Assembly (NCBI GenBank): GCA_016795125.1
Contig: JAEUIG010000088.1
Coordinates: forward strand, 1-5,396
DNA from: Planctomycetaceae bacterium
GTDB taxonomy: Bacteria > Planctomycetota > Planctomycetia > Planctomycetales > Planctomycetaceae
Direction of reading: 5' to 3'
DNA length: 5,396 bases
Shown here: one piece after another, positions 1 to 5,396 of the stretch
Numbering within the stretch: the first letter of the stretch is position 1
Layout of the letters: each line of letters starts with the position of its first letter
Translations under genes and position numbers: made by a program
The notes under the pieces: generated by a model
Databases searched by the model: none
Told to the model about the DNA's origin: nothing
The model's input: the letters and a program-made list of their open reading frames with translations, nothing else

Positions 1-1
1 C

Positions 2-847
2 GACCGTTATTACCGATCATACTCGTACGCGGAGAGCGACGATCTCCAGGAGTGGACGAACCACCAGTTCATCTTGGCCATGGATGCGGACGATGCGCCC
101 GACACGGAGCTTTATCAGTTCGCCTGCCAGCAGATCGGCCCGCAGTACGTGGGCTATATGAGCATCTACTACCTGCGTCGGCCGCAGCCGATCGACGTGC
201 AGCTCGCGGTGAGCCGGGACGGCATCAACTTCACACGGGTGTGCCGCGGGCAGCCGTTTGTTTCCGCCGGGTTGCCGTCGTACTACGACGTGATGGCGAT
301 GGCGTGCTCGCAGCCGCGACCGATCATCGTCAACGACACAATGTTCATGTACTACGTGGCGGCGAATTTCCCGCACGACGCCGACACGGAACGGACCGAT
401 CCGAAAGTCCTCCAGTGCAACGTGGCCGTCGCGACGCACAAGCGGGACAGGTACGCGTCGCTGGAAACGAGCAGCTTCGACACCGGGCCGTGTCGGGTGA
501 TCACGAAGCCGTTCACGGTGCAGCACGCGAAGCTGTTCCTCAATGCCGCGACGTGGAACAGCGGATCGATTCGTGTCGAGGTGCTGACGCCCGACTGGCA
601 GCCGATCCCGGGCTTTACGGAGCCGGAGGCCCGCGAGATTCGCGGCGATGCGCTGAACCATCCGGTCCGGTGGCAGAACAGCGCGGACGTGAGCGCGCTG
701 ATCGGCAAGCAGGTGCGCCTCAAGTGCTACATGACGCGCGCACGGATTCACGCGATGACGCTCTGCAACGACGACCGGCCGCTGGGGGAGATCGAGCCGG
801 AGTTCCGCGACGACCTGCAGGGGGACTCGGCCCCGACGTTGACGTAA
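2..847 (+). CDS. Putative glycosidase-like beta-propeller protein, 5'-truncated
   Basis: The frame is open from the first complete codon at base 2 to a TAA at 845-847, giving 281 residues with the N-terminus missing. The TTG at 74 and ATG at 80 lie inside continuous coding sequence and are unlikely to be the real start. Residues 1-165 look like the last blades of a five-bladed propeller of the GH32/GH43/GH62 kind. There is a DTELY motif (34-38), an aromatic strand GYMSIYY (51-57), the blade motif DVQLAVSRDG (65-74) and a second aromatic strand near MFMYYVA. From about K169 the sequence changes to a strand-rich module (SIRVEVLTPDWQPIPGF, then SALIGKQVRLKCYM) resembling the C-terminal beta-sandwich of such proteins. 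I recall this architecture from planctomycete proteins of roughly 450-500 residues annotated as hypothetical or glycosyl hydrolase. Substrate and catalytic residues cannot be assigned. The next gene starts 493 bases downstream, so this is probably the end of its own transcription unit. Confidence 0.8.
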   Translation, partial: DRYYRSYSYAESDDLQEWTNHQFILAMDADDAPDTELYQFACQQIGPQYVGYMSIYYLRRPQPIDVQLAVSRDGINFTRVCRGQPFVSAGLPSYYDVMAMACSQPRPIIVNDTMFMYYVAANFPHDADTERTDPKVLQCNVAVATHKRDRYASLETSSFDTGPCRVITKPFTVQHAKLFLNAATWNSGSIRVEVLTPDWQPIPGFTEPEAREIRGDALNHPVRWQNSADVSALIGKQVRLKCYMTRARIHAMTLCNDDRPLGEIEPEFRDDLQGDSAPTLT

Positions 848-929
848 TCTTCAGGACGGCACCGCAATTCTGCCCGGCCCTCGAACGGGTTCGCGCCTGC
901 GACGACGTGTGAGACTTTCGGCATCGGCG

Positions 930-1044
930 CCGAATGCAGCACGCTTCCACGGGGATCAATTTCACCGGACGTTGGGCGCAAATTGCCGCCGAGAGACGGG
1001 AACACTCCCCCGGTCGGCGTCGCCGAACCGGCAGCTGCATTCGG
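930..1044. repeat. 11-bp perfect inverted repeat enclosing a hairpin
   Basis: CCGAATGCAGC at 930-940 is exactly complementary to GCTGCATTCGG at 1034-1044. The 93 bases between the arms include the hairpin at 1010-1031 and a short CAATTT (957-962) / AAATTG (980-985) pairing. It could be the closing helix of a structured transcript or simply chance in GC-rich DNA. It lies about 300 bases upstream of the phosphoketolase start, so it is not adjacent to the translation initiation site. Confidence 0.3.
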
Positions 1045-1328
1045 ATCATGGTTCATTGAGCCATCCACTTGATGCCGGGCGAATCCGGCGGTAGCCTGCG
1101 CGCTGCCGCCCGAACCGCCTCGCCGCACACATCCCGTCGCGAACTTCAGCACCAGCATACGGGCGGATTCGATACGAGCGGGCGCTGGCCTGAATCGCAT
1201 CACCGGATCGATCACGCAGCTCCTGTCGCTGTTCCACCCATGCGCCGCATTCGTCCCTGCGGGGCGGTGCGGAATTCCACTTGCCGCCACGACGACTTTC
1301 CTTGGCGTCGTAGCGAGGCTCACTACTC

Positions 1329-1332
1329 AGGA
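1329..1332 (+). promoter_or_regulatory. Ribosome binding site of phosphoketolase
   Basis: AGGA lies 8 bases before the ATG at 1341. This favours that start over the in-frame ATG at 1356, which has no comparable purine-rich motif in front of it. The next gene uses the same AGGA core. Confidence 0.6.
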
Positions 1333-1340
1333 CCACCACC

Positions 1341-3824
1341 ATGGCGACGACCCTCATGAAGGACACGTCCACGTCGAACGCCCATCCAAAGCCGTCCTTG
1401 GGATCGCACGAGTTGAACCAACTCGACGCCTACTGGCGGGCGCTCAACTACCTCGCGGTCGGGCAGATCTATCTGCTCGACAATCCCCTCCTGCGCGAAC
1501 CGCTGACGCGCGAACACATCAAGCCGCGGCTGCTTGGCCACTGGGGCACCTCTCCCGGCCTCAACATGCTGTGCGTGCACCTGAACCGGGTCATCCTGCG
1601 CGATGACCTCAACGTGATCTACATCATCGGCCCGGGACACGGCGGGCCGTCGCTGGTCGCGCACGCCTACCTGGAGGGGACGTACAGCGAGTACTACCCC
1701 AACATCAGCCAGGACACCGACGGGATGCGTCGGCTGTTCAAGCAGTTCAGTTTCCCCGGCGGCATCCCCAGTCACGTCGCGCCGGAGACTCCCGGATCGA
1801 TCCACGAAGGGGGCGAGCTGGGATACGCGCTCAGCCACGCCTACGGAGCTGCGTTCGACAACCCCGACCTGATTGTCGCCTGCGTCGTCGGAGACGGCGA
1901 AGCGGAGACCGGTCCACTGGCAACCGGCTGGCACGGCAACAAGTTCCTCAACCCGGCCCGCGACGGCGCGGTGCTGCCGATCCTGCATCTCAACGGGTAC
2001 AAGATCGCCAATCCCTGCTTTCTGGCGCGGATTCCGCAGGAGGAACTGCAGAAGTTTTTCGAAGGCATGGGCTACAAGCCCTACTTCGTTGCAGGATCCG
2101 ACCCGCAGGACGTGCATCAGCAGCTCGCCAGAGTCATGGATGAAGCCACTGCCGAGATCCGCCGCATCTGGGCGGAGGCGCGAGGAGCCCGCACCCCCAG
2201 CCCCTCTCCCGAGGGGAAACGGGGGACAGCGGTGAAACGCCCGATGTGGCCGATGATTGTCTTCCGCACGCCCAAGGGCTGGACCTGCCCGCCTATCATC
2301 GATGGTAAGAAGTGCGAGGACTATTGGCGCAGTCACCAGGTCCCCATGGGGGAGATGCACAAGGAGGAGCACATCCGCATCCTCGAGCAGTGGCTGAAGA
2401 GCTATCGCCCCGAGGAACTCTTCGACGCCGACGGGCGGCTCGTGGCCGACCTCGCCGCCCTCGCTCCGACCGGCCACCGCCGCATGAGCGACAACCCGCA
2501 CGCCAACGGCGGACTCCTGCTGCGCGACCTGAAGCTCCCCGACTTTCGCGACTACGCCGTCGAAGTCCCGACGCCCGGCGTTGCCACTTCCGAGTCCGCC
2601 CGCGTCATGGGCAAGTTCCTCCGCGATGTGATGCGGCTGAACCTCGAACACCAGAACTTCCGGCTGTTCAGCCCGGATGAGAACAACTCCAATCGCTGGC
2701 AGGACGTGCTCGAAGTGACCGACCGCTGCTACATGGCGGAGATCTACGAGGACGACGACCATCTTTCCCCCGACGGCCGCGTGATGGAAGTCCTCAGCGA
2801 GCACCAGTGCCAGGGATGGCTGGAAGGCTACCTGCTCACCGGCCGGCACGGGTTATTCTCCTGCTACGAGGCGTTCATCCACATCATCGATTCGATGTTC
2901 AACCAGCACGCCAAGTGGCTCAAGGTGTGCGGCCATATCCCCTGGCGGCGATCCATCGCATCGTTCAACTATTTCCTGAGTTCCCACGTCTGGCGGCAGG
3001 ATCACAACGGGTTCAGTCACCAGGATCCGGGGTTCATCGATCATGTCGTGAATAAGAAGGCCGGCGTCATCCGCGTCTATCTCCCGCCCGACGCCAACTG
3101 CCTCCTGTCGGTCACCGATCACTGCCTCCGCAGCCGCGATTACGTCAACGTCGTCGTCGCCGGCAAGCAGCCTGCTCCGCAGTGGCTCACCATGGACCAG
3201 GCCGTCAAGCACTGCTCCGCAGGCATCGGCATCTGGGAGTTCGCCAGCAACGACAAAGGGTGCGAGCCGGATGTCGTCATGGCCTGTTGCGGAGACGTTC
3301 CCACTCTCGAAACACTCGCCGCCGTCGAGCTGCTGCATCGGCACCTGCCCGAGTTGAAAGTCCGCGTCGTCAACGTCGTCAACCTGATGAAGCTGCAGTC
3401 CCCCGGCGAACATCCCCACGGACTCTCCGACCGGGACTTCGATGCATTGTTCACCAGGGACAAGCCGGTGATCTTCGCGTTCCACGGCTATCCGACGCTC
3501 ATTCACCGGCTGACGTATCGCCGCACAAACCACCGGAATCTGCACGTCCGCGGCTACAAGGAAGAAGGGACGACCACCACGCCGTTCGACATGGTGGTGC
3601 TCAACGACCTCGACCGGTTCCACCTGGTCGAGGACGTGATCGACCGGCTCCCGCAGCTTGGGGCCAGGGCGGCGTACTTCAAGCAGGCCATCCACGACAA
3701 GCTGGTCGAGCACCGCGAATACATCTGCGAACACGGCGACGACATGCCGGACATCGCCGGCTGGAAGTGGGGCGCCAACGCGTCGGCGGCGCGCGGAACC
3801 TCGACAGAAGGGGATAACGTCTGA
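1341..3824 (+). CDS. xfp: Phosphoketolase (D-xylulose-5-phosphate / D-fructose-6-phosphate)
   Basis: This is a thiamine-diphosphate (ThDP) enzyme. It cleaves xylulose-5-phosphate to acetyl phosphate and glyceraldehyde-3-phosphate and, in dual-specificity members, fructose-6-phosphate to acetyl phosphate and erythrose-4-phosphate. It is cytosolic. The 827 residues fit the family (about 790-830). Visible motifs are GHWGTSPG (H67), GPGHGGPS (H100), GGIPSH with H145, ETPGSIHEGGELGYALSHAYGA (149-170, in part), and the metal/ThDP motif GDGEAETGP (D185) ending at N218 in HLNGYKIAN. Further on are RTPKGWTCP, SHQVP (H332), SEHQC (E487), CYEAF (Y509), DHNGFSHQDPG (N556, H560), AGKQPAP (K609) and GYKEEGTTTTPFD. 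H67, H100, H145, G158, H332, E487, Y509, N556, H560 and K609 correspond, by motif matching from memory, to known active-site residues of the Bifidobacterium enzyme, so it should be active. Substrate preference cannot be read from the sequence. Residues about 282-298 are an odd insertion encoded by a palindromic repeat. The start has AGGA 8 bases upstream, and the stop is TGA. The gene is flanked by gaps of about 490 and 460 bases, so it is probably transcribed alone. Confidence 0.97.
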   Translation: MATTLMKDTSTSNAHPKPSLGSHELNQLDAYWRALNYLAVGQIYLLDNPLLREPLTREHIKPRLLGHWGTSPGLNMLCVHLNRVILRDDLNVIYIIGPGHGGPSLVAHAYLEGTYSEYYPNISQDTDGMRRLFKQFSFPGGIPSHVAPETPGSIHEGGELGYALSHAYGAAFDNPDLIVACVVGDGEAETGPLATGWHGNKFLNPARDGAVLPILHLNGYKIANPCFLARIPQEELQKFFEGMGYKPYFVAGSDPQDVHQQLARVMDEATAEIRRIWAEARGARTPSPSPEGKRGTAVKRPMWPMIVFRTPKGWTCPPIIDGKKCEDYWRSHQVPMGEMHKEEHIRILEQWLKSYRPEELFDADGRLVADLAALAPTGHRRMSDNPHANGGLLLRDLKLPDFRDYAVEVPTPGVATSESARVMGKFLRDVMRLNLEHQNFRLFSPDENNSNRWQDVLEVTDRCYMAEIYEDDDHLSPDGRVMEVLSEHQCQGWLEGYLLTGRHGLFSCYEAFIHIIDSMFNQHAKWLKVCGHIPWRRSIASFNYFLSSHVWRQDHNGFSHQDPGFIDHVVNKKAGVIRVYLPPDANCLLSVTDHCLRSRDYVNVVVAGKQPAPQWLTMDQAVKHCSAGIGIWEFASNDKGCEPDVVMACCGDVPTLETLAAVELLHRHLPELKVRVVNVVNLMKLQSPGEHPHGLSDRDFDALFTRDKPVIFAFHGYPTLIHRLTYRRTNHRNLHVRGYKEEGTTTTPFDMVVLNDLDRFHLVEDVIDRLPQLGARAAYFKQAIHDKLVEHREYICEHGDDMPDIAGWKWGANASAARGTSTEGDNV
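2192..2227. repeat. GC-rich palindromic element embedded in frame in the phosphoketolase gene
   Basis: CCCCTC (2201-2206) pairs with GAGGGG (2211-2216) around the loop TCCC. An outer stem, CCCCC (2194-2198) with GGGGG (2221-2225), is separated from it by an AG / AAAC internal loop. On the plus strand it is read as TPSPSPEGKRG (residues 285-295), a low-complexity, proline- and charge-rich segment with no counterpart I know in phosphoketolases. Read in the opposite direction it gives the peptide RFPSGEGLGVRAP. That is the kind of peptide I associate with dispersed palindromic repeats mis-annotated as protein in several bacterial phyla. It falls in the linker after the N-terminal ThDP domain and before RTPKGWTC, where an insertion is likely tolerated. 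Boundaries are approximate. Confidence 0.7.
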
Positions 3825-3896
3825 GCACTCGCCCGTCGACGAACCGGGACTGCAGCAGCGGCACGACAAGCGTGTGCATCCGGAATCCTGGTGACA

Positions 3897-4120
3897 GGCA
3901 CGCAGATTGACGCAGATTGACGAGATCGGCGCAGAGCAACAGGAAGCCGGCCATTGCGCCAATCCGCCCTGTTCAGTTTGATCTGGAACTCGCGCCTCCG
4001 GTTGGCGCCAATCCGGAGGCGCATCGCCTCGTAATCCCGGGAAACCGAGGCGGCGGAGTCGTCTGATTGCGGTACGCTGGAATCTGCGGGAATCCCTGCA
4101 ATCTGCGTCATCTGCGTTCC
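3897..4120. repeat. 224-bp inverted-repeat element with CGCAGA-type arms (MITE-like)
   Basis: The left arm begins GGCACGCAGATTGACG at 3897 and contains a perfect 10-base tandem CGCAGATTGA (3901-3910, 3911-3920) plus a degenerate CGCAGAG (3930-3936). The right arm, read as reverse complement from 4120, begins GGAACGCAGATGACGC. It has CGCAGAT complements at 4110-4116, 4101-4107 and 4082-4088. The outer 22-23 bases of the two arms match except for one substitution and one indel. The third unit is 10 bases further in on both sides, so each arm is about 40 bases. No transposase is encoded and no target-site duplication is obvious. Arrays of CGCAGATT-like units are, to my knowledge, common in intergenic DNA of planctomycetes and some other phyla. 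The mirror arrangement suggests either a non-autonomous mobile element or a REP-like hairpin. Confidence 0.7.
3992..4022. repeat. 31-base near-perfect palindrome inside the inverted-repeat element
   Basis: GCGCCTCCGG (3992-4001) is exactly complementary to CCGGAGGCGC (4013-4022). The 11 bases between include the perfect palindrome TTGGCGCCAA (4002-4011), leaving only T4012 unpaired. A competing hairpin uses GAGGCG (4016-4021) with CGCCTC (4025-4030). A further one uses CGCCTCG (4025-4031) with CGAGGCG (4046-4052). The 11-mer GCGCCAATCCG also occurs as a direct repeat at 3956-3966 and 4005-4015. The structure could fold as RNA or extrude as a cruciform. Without a T-tract it is not a classical terminator, but it could stop or protect the 3' end of the phosphoketolase transcript. 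Confidence 0.65.
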
Positions 4121-4272
4121 ACTTTGCACGATTCACGAACATTCGAGACGCACACTTGCGCGGCAAACGATCGCCCGCCGCGACTGGCATTCCGTTCCTG
4201 ATTCGACTACGGATAAAGCACGGCCTGCCCGACAGCTCAGGTCGACGGCATCGCCGGATTCCCGCGTCAGCC

Positions 4273-4276
4273 AGGA
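4273..4276 (+). promoter_or_regulatory. Ribosome binding site of acyl-CoA synthetase gene
   Basis: AGGA lies 5 bases before the ATG at 4282. No in-frame start codon was seen between here and about 4210, and the protein motif VAVIGAS begins at residue 14, as expected for this family, so the start is well supported. Confidence 0.6.
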
Positions 4277-4281
4277 CTGCC

Positions 4282-5396
4282 ATGCATCGTTCGCTCGATC
4301 CGTTCTTTGAACCGGAAACCGTCGCGGTCATCGGCGCCAGTGCCACTCCCGGCAGCGTCGGTCAGACGATCATGCGCAATCTGGCGCGGACGGATTTCAA
4401 CGGCGTCGTCTTTCCGGTGAATCCGCATCGCCGCGCCGTGTTCGGCATGCACTGCTATCCGAGCCTGTCGGATGTCCCCGAACCGGTCGACCTGGCCGTC
4501 ATCGCGACGCCAGCCGCGACGGTCGCCGGCGTCGTCCGGCAGTGCATCGATCTCGGCGTGCGCGGCGCGATCATCATCTCGGCCGGCTTCGCCGAGATCG
4601 GCACGGAGGGACGCGCAATGGAGGCGGAGATCCAGCAACTCGCCCGGGGTAAGCTGCGGATCATCGGACCGAACTGCCTCGGCGTCATCCGCCCCCCGTT
4701 CAACCTGAACGCGAGCTTTGCGTCCAGCACGCCGGCACGCGGCAGCGTCGCCCTGCTGAGCCAGAGCGGCGCCATCTGCACGTCCATTCTCGACTGGGCC
4801 CGCGAACGGAACATCGGCTTCAGCAGCTTCGTCAGCGTCGGCTCCATGCTCGATGTCGACTTCGCCGACCTCATCGACTACCTGGCGGACGACCCGCAGA
4901 CCAGGAGCATCCTGCTCTACATGGAATCGATCCGGAATGTCCGCAGGTTCCTGAGCGCAGCGCGGGCGGTGGCGCGCACCAAGCCGATCATCGTCATCAA
5001 GGCCGGGAGACATGCGGCGGGCGCCAAGGCCGCCGCGTCGCATACGGGCGCCATCGCCGGCAGCGACGCCGTCTTCGATGCCGCGTTCCGCCGTGCCGGC
5101 GTGCTGCGGGTCACGACGATTCCCGAACTGTTCAACATGGCCGAAATTCTGGCCACGCAGCCCGCTCCGCGCGGCCCGTCGCTGGCAATCATTACCAACG
5201 CGGGCGGTCCCGGCGTCATGGCGACCGATTCACTCATGCTGGGGGGCGGTCGGCTGGCGGAGCTGTCGGCAGCCACGGTGACGGCGCTCAACGCCACGCT
5301 CCCCCCCTCGTGGAGCCACGGCAATCCCGTCGACATTCTGGGCGACGCCGGCCCCGAACGGTTTCGCCACGCCGTCGAAATCTGCGCCGCCGATCC
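4282..5396 (+). CDS. NDP-forming acyl-CoA (acetate-CoA) synthetase, Pat-like, 3'-truncated
   Basis: The frame is open from ATG 4282 to the window end, giving 371 complete codons and no stop. The order is that of the alpha part of ADP-forming acetyl-CoA synthetases, related to succinyl-CoA synthetase. A CoA-binding Rossmann domain carries VAVIGASATPGSVGQ (14-28), VFPVNP (43-48) and GPNCLG (129-134). A ligase/flavodoxin-like domain follows with ALLSQSGA (157-164), SVGSMLDVDFADLIDYL (185-201) and SHTGAIAGSD (253-262). H254 is in the position of the phosphohistidine that relays phosphate between acyl phosphate and NDP. Then comes ITNAGGPGVMATD (304-316). Such enzymes interconvert acetyl-CoA, NDP and phosphate with acetate, CoA and NTP. 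MLDVDFADLIDYL, TRSILLYMESI and GNPVDILGDA resemble, from memory, the roughly 900-residue subgroup ending in an ATP-grasp and a GNAT acetyltransferase domain (Pat/PatZ). The deciding C-terminus is outside the window, so a simple ADP-forming ligase of about 700 residues remains possible. The gene starts 457 bases after phosphoketolase, suggesting a shared C2 pathway but a separate promoter. Confidence 0.93.
   Translation, partial: MHRSLDPFFEPETVAVIGASATPGSVGQTIMRNLARTDFNGVVFPVNPHRRAVFGMHCYPSLSDVPEPVDLAVIATPAATVAGVVRQCIDLGVRGAIIISAGFAEIGTEGRAMEAEIQQLARGKLRIIGPNCLGVIRPPFNLNASFASSTPARGSVALLSQSGAICTSILDWARERNIGFSSFVSVGSMLDVDFADLIDYLADDPQTRSILLYMESIRNVRRFLSAARAVARTKPIIVIKAGRHAAGAKAAASHTGAIAGSDAVFDAAFRRAGVLRVTTIPELFNMAEILATQPAPRGPSLAIITNAGGPGVMATDSLMLGGGRLAELSAATVTALNATLPPSWSHGNPVDILGDAGPERFRHAVEICAAD

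Larger units (their letters stand above)
848..1340. other. Non-coding gap upstream of phosphoketolase
   Basis: I see no convincing gene in these 493 bases. The open frames are short, lack a recognisable protein motif and overlap one another, as expected in GC-rich DNA. No intrinsic terminator with a T-tract follows the upstream gene. Only short hairpins are seen: CCCG 873-876 with CGGG 886-889, TTCGGC 917-922 with GCCGAA 929-934, and CCGGTCGGC 1010-1018 with its partner 1022-1031, which has one bulged A and a 3-base loop. A weak promoter-like pair TTGATG (1069-1074), 17 bases, TAGCCT (1092-1097) exists but matches the consensus poorly. The gap presumably contains the phosphoketolase promoter, which I cannot place. 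Confidence 0.6.
3825..4281. other. Non-coding gap between phosphoketolase and acyl-CoA synthetase
   Basis: No gene is supported here. The central part (3897-4120) is an inverted-repeat element described separately. After the phosphoketolase stop there are only weak hairpins: CCCG 3832-3835 with CGGG 3845-3848, and CCTG 3887-3890 with CAGG 3895-3898 around a GTGA loop. None has a T-tract. From 4121 to 4281 I see no repeats. A weak promoter-like pair TTCCGT (4190-4195), 16 bases, GATAAA (4212-4217) could serve the downstream gene but is not convincing. The size of the gap argues against a tightly coupled operon. Confidence 0.6.

Noticed and set aside
971..988. Sigma-54-like promoter (TTGGGCGCAAATTGCC)
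   Set aside because: The GG and GC elements are not separated by the required 10 bases, and most other consensus positions fail.
909..1359. Small plus-strand open frames in the upstream gap (909-1094, 1069-1359)
   Set aside because: They are short, have no ribosome binding site or protein motif that I can see, and one overlaps the phosphoketolase start. Random open frames of this size are expected at this GC content.
2184..2235. Frameshift or pseudogene in phosphoketolase at the odd low-complexity segment
   Set aside because: The same frame continues on both sides with strongly conserved motifs, so the segment is an in-frame insertion and not a break.
1323..2849. 508-codon open frame on the minus strand opposite the phosphoketolase gene
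   Set aside because: It lies antisense to a certain gene in GC-rich DNA where codon bias keeps the opposite frame open. The translation is low-complexity, rich in Val/Arg/Ala/Glu, with no family motif.
3901..3936. Start of a CRISPR-like array (tandem CGCAGATTGA)
   Set aside because: The units are 10 bases long and directly adjacent, with no spacer pattern, and their inverted counterparts lie 170 bases away. This is a dispersed repeat, not CRISPR.
4190..4217. Promoter TTCCGT-16-GATAAA before the acyl-CoA synthetase gene
   Set aside because: The -35 part matches the consensus only at its first two bases. Too weak to annotate, though it is mentioned in the gap description.
2853..4346. 497-codon open frame on the minus strand
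   Set aside because: It crosses the phosphoketolase 3' end, the repeat element and the start of the next gene. It matches no recognisable protein and reads the repeat arms as peptide, so it is a shadow.

Overview
This GC-rich window has three plus-strand genes separated by two wide gaps of about 490 and 460 bases. Gene content and style suggest a planctomycete (Planctomycetota) or a close relative. The evidence is a truncated beta-propeller glycosidase-like protein of a type I associate with planctomycetes, a long XFP-type phosphoketolase, an NDP-forming acyl-CoA synthetase, and GC-rich palindromic repeats both between and inside genes. No ribosomal RNA or other taxonomic marker is present, so the assignment is inference.

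Layout. Bases 2-847 hold the C-terminal 281 residues of a putative secreted or carbohydrate-related propeller protein with a C-terminal beta-sandwich-like module. Bases 848-1340 contain no convincing gene, only inverted repeats and weak promoter-like matches. Bases 1341-3824 encode a complete phosphoketolase of 827 residues in which all the active-site motifs I know are present. A GC-rich palindromic element of about 36 bases sits in frame in its inter-domain linker. Bases 3825-4281 are non-coding and largely filled by a 224-base element (3897-4120). Its imperfect inverted terminal arms each carry three CGCAGA-type units at mirror-image positions, and its centre holds a 31-base near-perfect palindrome. 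Bases 4282-5396 are the start of an NDP-forming acyl-CoA synthetase that runs off the window. Its sequence most resembles the long subgroup fused to a GNAT acetyltransferase (Pat/PatZ-like).

How the genes fit together. Phosphoketolase cleaves xylulose-5-phosphate and/or fructose-6-phosphate to acetyl phosphate plus an aldose phosphate. The acyl-CoA synthetase could interconvert acetyl-CoA with acetate and a nucleoside triphosphate. If a GNAT domain follows, it could also acetylate proteins. Together they suggest a C2 (acetyl phosphate / acetate / acetyl-CoA) module, although neither acetate kinase nor phosphotransacetylase is visible here. The 5' propeller gene is probably unrelated.

The most unusual signals are the repeats: the palindrome inserted within the phosphoketolase reading frame, and the inverted-repeat element between the two metabolic genes. 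I found no CRISPR array, RNA gene, transposase, defence system or other clearly new multi-gene system.
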